From: CAZJBP01 sp964544115
GTDB taxonomy: Bacteria; Verrucomicrobiota; Kiritimatiellia; UBA8416; JADHWI01
Assembly: GCA_964544115.1 (NCBI GenBank)
Contig: CAZJBP010000112.1
Span: 1-12,376 of the forward strand
Direction of reading: 5' to 3'
DNA length: 12,376 nt
The stretch's first letter is position 1, and every line of letters begins with the position of its first letter. The notes below the pieces were generated by a model. It was not told the DNA's origin. It made no database searches and saw only the letters and a list, made by a program, of their open reading frames with translations. The position numbers and the translations under genes were made by a program. Positions 6,520 through 12,376 of the stretch are shown in pieces.

Positions 6520-8105
6520 ACGCCGGAGATCCTTCTCCTGACGGCATCGCCCCCGCCTCTCCAGAGGCCCTACGGGCCGTCGCGGCCGAATACGGGCTGG
6601 AGTGTCTGCTCTCGGTTTCCGACGAGGTGATCGATCCGGAACTGGTGCGCCACCTGCCGGTGGAGTGGGCGCGGACCAACGCCATGCTTCCCGTGCGGCT
6701 GCCGTCCGGGCCGTGTGTGCTGATGGCGGCGCCCGGCGACGTGGCCCGGCTGGACGATGTGCAGCTGGTGGTCGGCTGTGAGCTGCGCCCGGTGCTGGCG
6801 CCGCGGGAGGCCATCCTCAACGGCATCGAGCGGTGTTACTTCCGTCGCCGCGATACGCCCGGGGATTTCCTCAAGGACATTGCCGCCGCGCCCGCCTCGG
6901 CCAGGGGCGCTGACACGGGGGATCTTCTGCGCGTGTCGCGCGATGCCCCGGTGACGCAGCTGGTCAACCTCATCCTGCTCGACGCCGTCAAGCAGGGGGC
7001 CTCGGATATTCACGTTGAGCCCTTCGAGTCGCGGCTGCGGATCCGCTATCGCATCGACGGGGTGCTCTACGAGCAGTCCTCTCCGCCCAAGCACCTCGAG
7101 GAGTCGCTGGTGTCTCGCCTGAAGGTCATGGCGAGGCTGGACATCGCCGAGCGCCGGCTGCCCCAGGACGGGATGGCCCGCGTGAGCGTCGGGGAGCGCG
7201 AGATCGATGTCCGCGTATCGACGGTGCCCGTGGCGGAAGGCGAGCGGGTGGTGCTGCGGCTGCTGGATCAGCGCTCCGCGCTGCTGCCGCTGCCGGCCTT
7301 GGGAATGCCCGCGAAGGTGCTGGAGGGCGTGGGGGCGCTCCTGGCCTGCCCCAACGGCATGGTCGTCGTCTGCGGGCCGACGGGTTCAGGCAAGACCACC
7401 ACCCTGTACGCGGCCCTGTCGAACCTGGATGCCTCCCGCCGCAACATCCTCACCATCGAGGACCCCATCGAGTACCAGCTGTCCAACATCGGCCAGATCC
7501 AGGTGAAGCCCAAGATCGGCCTGACGTTTGCGGCGGGCCTGCGGCACATCCTGCGCCAGGACCCCGACGTGATCCTCGTCGGCGAGATGCGCGACCTGGA
7601 GACCGCCGAGGTGGCGGTGCGGGCGTCGCTGACCGGCCACCTGGTGTTCACGACGCTGCACACAAACGACGCGGCCGGGGCGGTCGTGCGGCTGCTGGAC
7701 ATGGGGGTCGAGCCATACCTGCTGGCGTCGTGCCTGCGCGGCATTCTCGCGCAGCGGCTGGTTCGGCGCCTGTGCCCCGCCTGCCGCAGGCCGGTGGAGC
7801 CGGAGCCGGAGGAGCTGCGGGAGCTGGGCGAGCGGGCGCAGCAGAGGCTGCGCGGCGTTACGGTGTACGCCGCCAGCGGCTGCGCGCAATGCCTCGAAGG
7901 GTACCGCGGCCGGATCGGGATCTTTGAGCTGCTGGCGCTGGACGCGGCCATGCAGCGCATGATCCGATCGGGCGCCTCGGCGTCCGACGACCTCCGAGCG
8001 TTTTGCACCCGCCGGGACCTCCGGACGCTGCTCGATGACGGCCTGGACAAGGTGGCGGAAGGGGCGACGACGCTGGGCGAAGTGCTCGGCGTCGCCGCGG
8101 GTTGA
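6516..8105 (+). CDS. gspE: Type II secretion ATPase GspE
   Basis: Cytoplasmic hexameric ATPase that powers pseudopilus assembly; 529 residues. The N-terminal third (about 15-125) is a GspE/PilB-type N1E domain (HLPVEWARTNAMLPVRLPSG and a PREAILNGIERCYF ending). After a linker, SDIHVEPFESRLRIRYRIDG opens the catalytic core. Walker A is GPTGSGKTT at 287-295, with the Asp box around LTIEDPIEYQ. Walker B and its surroundings are ILVGEMRDLETAE (G356-D360 inside), followed by the His box GHLVFTTLHTNDA. A zinc-binding four-cysteine motif is present (C420, C423, C456, C459), which is typical of GspE and PilB. It starts with an ATGA overlap on gspD and has no clear Shine-Dalgarno, so translation coupling is likely. 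It ends one codon before the gspF start in the same frame. PilB is the alternative reading, but a GspD-type secretin upstream favours GspE. Confidence 0.95.
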   Translation: MNAGDPSPDGIAPASPEALRAVAAEYGLECLLSVSDEVIDPELVRHLPVEWARTNAMLPVRLPSGPCVLMAAPGDVARLDDVQLVVGCELRPVLAPREAILNGIERCYFRRRDTPGDFLKDIAAAPASARGADTGDLLRVSRDAPVTQLVNLILLDAVKQGASDIHVEPFESRLRIRYRIDGVLYEQSSPPKHLEESLVSRLKVMARLDIAERRLPQDGMARVSVGEREIDVRVSTVPVAEGERVVLRLLDQRSALLPLPALGMPAKVLEGVGALLACPNGMVVVCGPTGSGKTTTLYAALSNLDASRRNILTIEDPIEYQLSNIGQIQVKPKIGLTFAAGLRHILRQDPDVILVGEMRDLETAEVAVRASLTGHLVFTTLHTNDAAGAVVRLLDMGVEPYLLASCLRGILAQRLVRRLCPACRRPVEPEPEELRELGERAQQRLRGVTVYAASGCAQCLEGYRGRIGIFELLALDAAMQRMIRSGASASDDLRAFCTRRDLRTLLDDGLDKVAEGATTLGEVLGVAAG

Positions 8106-8108
8106 ACC

Positions 8109-9299
8109 TTGAAGACCTACTCGTACAGGGGATTCGATCGAGAGGGACGGGCCCGGCGCGGGCTGGTCGAGGCGTCCGGCGCGAAGGGCGCACGCGAGCA
8201 ACTGGCGGCGGACGGCATCCTGGTCGAACGGCTGAACGCCGGCCGGGAGCGGGCCCGCGGGCTGGACCGCGGCGAGCGGGCCGCCGTGTATCGCGAGCTG
8301 GGCGCCCTGGCCGAGGCCGGGCTGCCGGTCGTGCAGGCGCTGGATACCCTCATCGACGCCCCCGAGCTGGCTGGCGAGCGCGTCCTGATGGCGGCGGTCC
8401 GCGACCGCATCAAGGAAGGCTCCACGCTGGCGGCAGCCTTCCGCGCGACCGAGCCCTCGGTGTCGGCCTTCGAGACGGCGATGCTCGAGACCGGCGAGCG
8501 CTCGGGCACGCTGGGACCCATGCTCGGCCGGCTGGCTGACGTGCTCGAGGAGCAGGAACAGATGCGCGGACGGGTGGTGTCCGCGCTGATCTATCCGGCC
8601 ATCGTCGTCGCCCTGGGGCTGTGCGTCGCCATTGTCATGCTGGGCGTGCTGCTGCCCCGGACCCGCGTGTTTCTGGCGCAAAGCGGCGTTCCGCTCCCCG
8701 CGCTGACGCGGTTCATGCTCGGGGTCGGCCGGTTCATGGCCGCCTGGGGGCTGCTGGCGCTGTGTGGCGCGGTGGGGGCCGGCTTCGTCCTCCGCCACCG
8801 GTTGCGGACGCAGCCGGAGGCGCGCCTGCGCCTCGACCAGCGGCTGTTCTCGGTTCCGCTGGTGGCCCATGGCTACCGCCTGCTGGCGTGCATGCACTTC
8901 GCGCGGACCCTGGCGGTCCTGCTGCGGGCGGGCGTGACGCTGATCGAGGGCATGGTGCTGGCCGGGCGGGCGACGGGCAGCGCCTGGGTGGCCGCGCAGG
9001 TGGAAGGCGAGGCCGAGGCGGGGAGGCGCGGGGGCCGGCGGTCCGGTGCGGTGTCGCGGACCCCCCCGCTGGCCGGATCCCTGCCGGGGTGGATTCGCGT
9101 GGGGGAGGCGGGCGGCGGCATGGCGTCGCTGCTCGACGCCGCAGCCGAGCGCTATCGACTCCAGTGGGAGCGGTTCGTCGCCCGCGGTTTGAGCCTGCTG
9201 GAGCCCCTGCTGATCATCGTGATCGGCGGCTTCGTTCTGCTGATCGCACTGTCCGTTCTTCTGCCGGTCCTGAGCCTGACCCAGGTGGCGGGCCGGTGA
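8109..9299 (+). CDS. gspF: Type II secretion inner-membrane platform protein GspF
   Basis: Polytopic inner-membrane protein that couples the GspE ATPase to pseudopilus assembly; 396 residues. The N-terminus KTYSYRGFDREGRARRG matches the family opening (usually x-F-x-Y-x-A-x-D-x-x-G). Two GspF repeats follow, about 55-190 and 255-390, each with the pattern LA-x-AGLP/AGVTL, a helix-turn-helix bundle, and G-x-x-SG or GGGMASLLDAAA before a membrane segment. Hydrophobic segments are about 158-185, 212-232 and 362-390. The start is TTG at 8109: the gspE TGA at 8103-8105 is in the same frame just upstream, no ATG or GTG is available near the conserved N-terminus, and the family sequence begins at the second codon. 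The stop overlaps the next gene by GTGA. The tract at about 305-320 is unusually Arg/Gly-rich. PilC is the main alternative name. Confidence 0.93.
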   Translation: MKTYSYRGFDREGRARRGLVEASGAKGAREQLAADGILVERLNAGRERARGLDRGERAAVYRELGALAEAGLPVVQALDTLIDAPELAGERVLMAAVRDRIKEGSTLAAAFRATEPSVSAFETAMLETGERSGTLGPMLGRLADVLEEQEQMRGRVVSALIYPAIVVALGLCVAIVMLGVLLPRTRVFLAQSGVPLPALTRFMLGVGRFMAAWGLLALCGAVGAGFVLRHRLRTQPEARLRLDQRLFSVPLVAHGYRLLACMHFARTLAVLLRAGVTLIEGMVLAGRATGSAWVAAQVEGEAEAGRRGGRRSGAVSRTPPLAGSLPGWIRVGEAGGGMASLLDAAAERYRLQWERFVARGLSLLEPLLIIVIGGFVLLIALSVLLPVLSLTQVAGR

Positions 9300-10276
9300 A
9301 GAGGGCCGCCATCCTCCTGGCCCTTGCCGGCGGCGCGGCTGTTGCGGCGCTCGGGATGGAGGCGGCAGCCGTCGACGGGCACGTCGTGGAACTCACTCCG
9401 GCGCCCTTTGCCGCCATGGAGGTCATCGGCACGGTGACCAACTCCTCGGTACGCGAGGCCTCGGGCATCGCGCCATCCCGGATCCACAACGATGTGCTCT
9501 GGCTGTTGAACGACAGCGGCAACCCGCCGGTCCTGTACGCGGTGACCACGGGCGGCGTGTCCGTGTGCGACCTGCCGATCGCCGGAGCGAAGAACGTGGA
9601 CTGGGAAGATATGGCCTCCTTCGAACGCGACGGCGTGCCGTACCTGCTGATCGCGGACGTGGGGGACAACGGCAGCAAACGCACCAACTGCGCGCTACGC
9701 GTGGTGGCCGAACCTGACGTTCGAGATCCGGGCTTCACGCCCGGGCGGGCGGCCCCTGTGGCGTGGTCGGTGCCGTTTGTCTATGAGGACGGGCCTCGCG
9801 ATTGCGAGGCCGTGGCCGTCGATGTTGCCAATGGACAGGCCCTGCTGCTGAGCAAGCGCACGCAGCCGCCGGTGCTCTATACGCTGCCCCTCGATCCGCC
9901 GGTGCCCGGGGCCGCCGCGGCCGTGGCCCGGCGCGTGGCGGCCATCGACACGATTCCCATGCCGACGGCCCAGGAGCTGGGCATGCCGGGCGGGGCCTAC
10001 CGGTCTCAGCCGACGGCCATGGACATCTCGGCGGACGGCGCGGCGCTGGCGGTGCTGACCTACAAGAACGCCTATTACTACCGGCGCCTGCCGGGGCAGC
10101 CCTGGCCGGAGGCCCTGAAGCGGCCGCCGCTGCCGGTGATCTTGCCCGACGCGGAGGACGCGCGACTGCGAGGGCGCGAGGCGCTCTGCTTCACCGCGAC
10201 CGGCGCCGACCTGCTGGTCACCCGGGAGGGGTGGCGCCCGCCGCTGTGCCTCCTGCGCGCGGAACCGCGACGCTGA
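9296..10276 (+). CDS. Exported beta-propeller-like protein of unknown function
   Basis: A 326-residue protein with a probable signal peptide at residues 1 to about 25 (KR, then a long Ala/Leu/Gly hydrophobic stretch). The body has the marks of a family of exported propeller-type proteins: REASGIAPSRIHNDVLWLLNDSGN at 53-76, NVDWEDMASF at 100-109, and LLIADVGDN at 117-125. Later come DCEAVAVDVANGQALLLSKR, PTAMDISADGAALAVLTYK and GREALCFTATGADLLVTREG. The conserved Asp-rich loops suggest metal or substrate binding, similar to esterase-like phytase or SdiA-regulated propellers, but no specific reaction can be assigned. The GTG at 9296 overlaps the gspF TGA (GTGA) and gives a complete signal peptide. 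An internal ATG at 9356 would destroy it. The frame is open far upstream, but that part overlaps gspF and is not real. Coupling to gspF suggests it may be a substrate or accessory of the secretion system. Confidence 0.72.
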   Translation: MKRAAILLALAGGAAVAALGMEAAAVDGHVVELTPAPFAAMEVIGTVTNSSVREASGIAPSRIHNDVLWLLNDSGNPPVLYAVTTGGVSVCDLPIAGAKNVDWEDMASFERDGVPYLLIADVGDNGSKRTNCALRVVAEPDVRDPGFTPGRAAPVAWSVPFVYEDGPRDCEAVAVDVANGQALLLSKRTQPPVLYTLPLDPPVPGAAAAVARRVAAIDTIPMPTAQELGMPGGAYRSQPTAMDISADGAALAVLTYKNAYYYRRLPGQPWPEALKRPPLPVILPDAEDARLRGREALCFTATGADLLVTREGWRPPLCLLRAEPRR

Positions 10277-10294
10277 TGCCGTATGCACCCTCGA

Positions 10295-10308
10295 GGAGTT
10301 CCGACTCC
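10295..10308 (+). terminator. Small hairpin after the propeller gene, possible weak terminator
   Basis: GGAGT (10295-10299) and ACTCC (10304-10308) pair around a TCCG loop, 19 bases after the propeller stop codon. The stem is only five pairs and no T run follows, so it is at best a weak or factor-assisted terminator. It is the only hairpin I see between this operon and the regulator gene. Confidence 0.25.
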
Positions 10309-10326
10309 GATAAGTATATCTATGGA

Positions 10327-10354
10327 TTGACATATGTAGTAAATGACATGTAAC
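10327..10354 (+). promoter_or_regulatory. Candidate promoter for the arsR-CoA-disulfide reductase unit
   Basis: A perfect TTGACA at 10327-10332 is followed by a 16-base spacer and TGTAAC at 10349-10354 (four of six -10 positions). It lies in an AT-rich island of about 40 bases that stands out from the GC-rich surroundings, as promoters in such genomes often do. The predicted start is near 10361, only a few bases before the ATG at 10364. The message would then be leaderless or nearly so, which fits the absence of a Shine-Dalgarno. Confidence 0.5.
10330..10351. promoter_or_regulatory. Candidate ArsR operator inside the promoter
   Basis: Two self-complementary elements, ACATATGT (10330-10337) and ACATGT (10346-10351), lie within the promoter, and part of this can be read as a repeat of GACAT-GTA. 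ArsR-family dimers usually bind AT-rich dyads over their own promoter, so this is a reasonable place for autoregulation. The elements are short and the assignment is inferred from position and symmetry only. Confidence 0.35.
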
Positions 10355-10363
10355 GTCCCTGGC

Positions 10364-10672
10364 ATGACAACGAAGCGGCCAAGGTTGAGCGTGGCGCACC
10401 TGGCGGCCATGGCCACCGCGCTGCGGGTGCTGGCCCACCCGCAGCGGCTGCGCATCGTGGAGGCGCTGGAGTCCCGCGGCGAGTGGCCCGTGCGAGAGAT
10501 CGTGGGCTACACGGGGCTGCCGCAGGCGGCGGTGTCCCACCACCTGGGGCGCATGCGCCGGGCCGGGCTGGTGCGGGGGGCGCGGCGGGGTAAGGAAATC
10601 TGGTACCGGGTGGCGAACGCGAGTTGCTTTACGATTCTGGACTGCATAAGGGGAAAGGCGAAGCGGATATGA
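10364..10672 (+). CDS. ArsR/SmtB-family transcriptional repressor
   Basis: A 102-residue winged-helix repressor. ALRVLAHPQRLRIVEAL (19-35) is the family's typical first half, followed by the recognition helix region LPQAAVSHHLGRMRRAGLV (52-70). The beta-wing is RRGKEIWYRV (74-83). The classical metal site ELCVCD is replaced by EWPVREIV, so it is not an alpha3-type arsenic or cadmium sensor. Two cysteines remain, C88 and C94, in the last helix (ASCFTILDC). With a CoA-disulfide reductase/rhodanese gene overlapping it by ATGA, a thiol, persulfide or redox signal is plausible, but this is inference. An ATG at 10343 is in frame but lies between the -35 and -10 of the candidate promoter and adds residues outside the family pattern; 10364 is preferred. 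Neither start has a Shine-Dalgarno. Confidence 0.88.
   Translation: MTTKRPRLSVAHLAAMATALRVLAHPQRLRIVEALESRGEWPVREIVGYTGLPQAAVSHHLGRMRRAGLVRGARRGKEIWYRVANASCFTILDCIRGKAKRI
10648..10658 (+). promoter_or_regulatory. Strong Shine-Dalgarno for the CoA-disulfide reductase gene
   Basis: The purine run AAGGGGAAAGG lies inside the 3' end of the arsR gene, ten bases before the ATG at 10669. It is one of the few strong ribosome-binding sites in the window. It suggests the enzyme is translated efficiently and independently of the poorly initiated regulator upstream. Confidence 0.6.
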
Positions 10673-12376
10673 AACTGGTCATTGTGGGCGGGGTGGCGGC
10701 GGGCGCATCGACGGCGGCGAGGGCGCGCCGGCTGGATGAGAAGGCCGAGATCGTCATGCTGGAGCGGGGGCAGCATGTGTCGTTCGCGAACTGCGGGCTG
10801 CCGTATCACATCGGGGGCGTCATCCGGGACCGCGACCGGCTGCTGCTGCAGACCCCGGAGAGCCTCAAGTCGGCGCTGAACCTGGACGTGAGGGTGGGGC
10901 ACGAGGTGGTCGCGATCGACCGGGGGGCGCGCAGCGTGAGCGTGCGGCGCGTGAAGGATGGGAGCGTCTACGCCGAGCCGTACGACAAGCTCGTGCTGTG
11001 CCCCGGGGCGCTGCCGCTGGTTCCGCCGCTCCCGGGGGTGGATCACCCGCGGGTGTGCGTGCTGCGCAACATCGAGGACATGGACCGCATCAAGGCGGCG
11101 GTGGACGGTGGGGCGCGCGGCGCGGTGGTGATCGGCGCGGGGTACATCGGCGTGGAGATGGCCGAAAGCCTGGCCCACCGCGGGCTCGATGTGGACGTGG
11201 TGGAGATGGTCGACCAGATCATGCCGCCGCTGGACCGTGAGATGACCCGTGAGCTGGAGTCGCACATGGCAGCCCGCGGGGTGCGCCTGCACCTCGGCAC
11301 CGCCGCCGCGGCGTTCCGCGAGCAGGGCGACCGGCTGGCGGTGGAACTGGTCAACGGGACCGTCCTGACGACGGACCTGGTGATCCTGTCGGCAGGCGTG
11401 CGTCCCGACTCGTCCCTTGCGAAAGCGGCCGGGCTGGCGGTGGGGCAGCGGGGCGGCATCAAGGTCAACGAGCACCTGCAGACCTCGGACCCGGACATCT
11501 ACGCCGCGGGCGATGCCGTGGAGGTGGTGCATTCCGTCACGCGCAAGCCGGTCCAGCTGCCGCTCGCCGGCCCCGCGAACCGCCAGGGGCGCGCCGTAGC
11601 GGACCACATCTTCGGCCGTGCCGGAGGCTACAGGGGCACCATGGGCACGGCCATCGTGAAGATCTTCGACATGACGGCCGGCGGGACCGGCGCCTCGGAG
11701 AAGTATCTCAAGGCCGAGGGCATACCGTACCGGAAGATCTACCTCCATCCGTCCGGCCACGCGGGCTACTACCCGGGCACGGCGCCGATGCACATGAAGG
11801 TGATGTTTGCGCCCGAGACCGGCAAGCTGCTCGGTGCCCAGGTCGTGGGGTTCGATGGTGTGGACAAGCGATTGGACGTGCTGGCGACGGCGCTCTACGC
11901 CGGATTGACGGTGCAGGACCTGCAGCACCTGGAACTGGCCTACGCCCCGCCGTACGGCTCGGCAAAGGACCCCGTCAACATGGCGGGGTTCGTGGGCTCA
12001 AACCTGCTCAGCGGCGACCTCGAGGTCTGGCATGCGGAGGACTATCCGCTGCAGACGTCGCGCGGGGTCATTCTGGACGTGCGCGGCGGGCAGGAGTACG
12101 AGGGCTGGCACATTCCCGGGGCGGTGAACCTGCCGCTGGGCAAGCTGCGCGCCTCGCTGGGGCAGCTCGACCGCGGCAGGCCCGTGTTCGTCTACTGCAA
12201 GGTGGGGTTCCGCAGCTACCTGGCCTACCGCATTCTCCGGCAGAACGGGTTCGAGGTGCGCACGCTCTCGGGGGGCAGCCTGACGTTTGTCGGGCACCAC
12301 GGGGCCGGCCTCTGCGACGGGCAGCCGCAGCCGCCGGCGGAGCCCTATCCCGATGCCAGGGCGGAAGCGCGCATGC
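10669..12376 (+). CDS. CoA-disulfide reductase with C-terminal rhodanese domain (3' end beyond window)
   Basis: An FAD-dependent pyridine nucleotide-disulfide oxidoreductase fused to a rhodanese domain (CoADR-RHD class), which reduces CoA disulfide, CoA persulfide or polysulfide with NAD(P)H. I see 569 codons without a stop. The FAD dinucleotide motif is GGVAAGAS at 7-14, and the single active-site cysteine is C42 in SFANCGLPYHIGG. The NAD(P)H motif is IGAGYIGVEMAE (G156-G161 inside), and the FAD-contact motif is IYAAGDAVEV. Y367 (in GYYPG) and Y425 (in LAYAPPYGSAKDPVN) fall at the positions of the catalytic tyrosines of known CoADRs. The rhodanese domain covers about 465-555 with the loop C510-K-V-G-F-R515. 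A Pro/Ala-rich linker then runs to the window edge, so a further domain is possible. The ATG overlaps the arsR stop (ATGA) and has a strong Shine-Dalgarno. NADH oxidase or Npsr-type activity is the close alternative. Confidence 0.92.
   Translation, partial: MKLVIVGGVAAGASTAARARRLDEKAEIVMLERGQHVSFANCGLPYHIGGVIRDRDRLLLQTPESLKSALNLDVRVGHEVVAIDRGARSVSVRRVKDGSVYAEPYDKLVLCPGALPLVPPLPGVDHPRVCVLRNIEDMDRIKAAVDGGARGAVVIGAGYIGVEMAESLAHRGLDVDVVEMVDQIMPPLDREMTRELESHMAARGVRLHLGTAAAAFREQGDRLAVELVNGTVLTTDLVILSAGVRPDSSLAKAAGLAVGQRGGIKVNEHLQTSDPDIYAAGDAVEVVHSVTRKPVQLPLAGPANRQGRAVADHIFGRAGGYRGTMGTAIVKIFDMTAGGTGASEKYLKAEGIPYRKIYLHPSGHAGYYPGTAPMHMKVMFAPETGKLLGAQVVGFDGVDKRLDVLATALYAGLTVQDLQHLELAYAPPYGSAKDPVNMAGFVGSNLLSGDLEVWHAEDYPLQTSRGVILDVRGGQEYEGWHIPGAVNLPLGKLRASLGQLDRGRPVFVYCKVGFRSYLAYRILRQNGFEVRTLSGGSLTFVGHHGAGLCDGQPQPPAEPYPDARAEARM

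Noticed and set aside
7386..8897. A 503-codon minus-strand open frame opposite gspE/gspF
   Set aside because: Low-complexity His/Arg/Gln/Pro composition, no domain, fully antisense to well-supported genes.
8621..9295. Upstream extension of the propeller frame, making a 551-residue protein
   Set aside because: The extra 225 residues are an out-of-frame reading of gspF, rich in Arg/Pro/Gly. The GTG at 9296 gives a proper signal peptide and a normal GTGA overlap.
10343..10363. Earlier in-frame ATG for the ArsR regulator
   Set aside because: It lies between the -35 and -10 of the best promoter candidate, has no Shine-Dalgarno, and adds residues outside the usual family start.
10507..11928. A 473-codon open frame on the minus strand opposite the arsR/CoA-disulfide reductase genes
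   Set aside because: It is rich in His, Arg and Gln with no recognisable domain and lies antisense to a clear, conserved enzyme. Long antisense frames are expected in GC-rich coding DNA.

Overview
The window is GC-rich and reads as the chromosome of a diderm (outer-membrane) bacterium. The support is a complete LpxA, a FabZ directly upstream of it, a SurA-like periplasmic chaperone, a lipoprotein and a type II secretion/type IV pilus-type core (secretin, ATPase, inner-membrane platform). No RNA gene, transposase, CRISPR array or phage gene is visible. The phylum cannot be fixed from sequence alone. The GC bias, the gspD-gspE-gspF cluster and the NDSGN/DWED-type propeller would fit Planctomycetota or a neighbouring candidate phylum, but this is a guess.

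Layout. On the minus strand at the left end lie the N-terminal part of a SpoU/TrmH-family RNA methyltransferase (cut by the window edge) and a small lipoprotein built from two tandem Ig-like repeats. A 95-base divergent spacer with two back-to-back promoter candidates separates these from a rightward run that fills the rest of the window.

The rightward genes form three blocks. Block 1 is a SurA/PpiC-type chaperone followed with no gap by rsmA (16S rRNA dimethyladenosine transferase). A 22-base perfect palindrome covers the rsmA stop codon, and about 145 further bases separate it from block 2. Block 2 is fabZ-lpxA-gspD-gspE-gspF-propeller. Most of its junctions overlap (ATGA or GTGA) and the rest are very short, so it looks like one operon. 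It joins acyl-chain and lipid A synthesis to the core of an envelope-spanning secretion machine and ends with an exported beta-propeller protein. Block 3 starts after a short AT-rich promoter region. It holds an ArsR-family repressor overlapping by ATGA a CoA-disulfide reductase/rhodanese fusion enzyme, which runs off the right edge. Block 3 looks like a thiol- or persulfide-responsive redox unit.

Most genes belong to known families. The points that deserve a second look are the uncharacterised exported propeller translationally coupled to gspF, the back-to-back divergent promoters, the palindrome after rsmA, the loss of both conserved histidines in the parvulin domain, and the near-leaderless arrangement with paired cysteines of the ArsR regulator. 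I did not find convincing evidence for a wholly new system.
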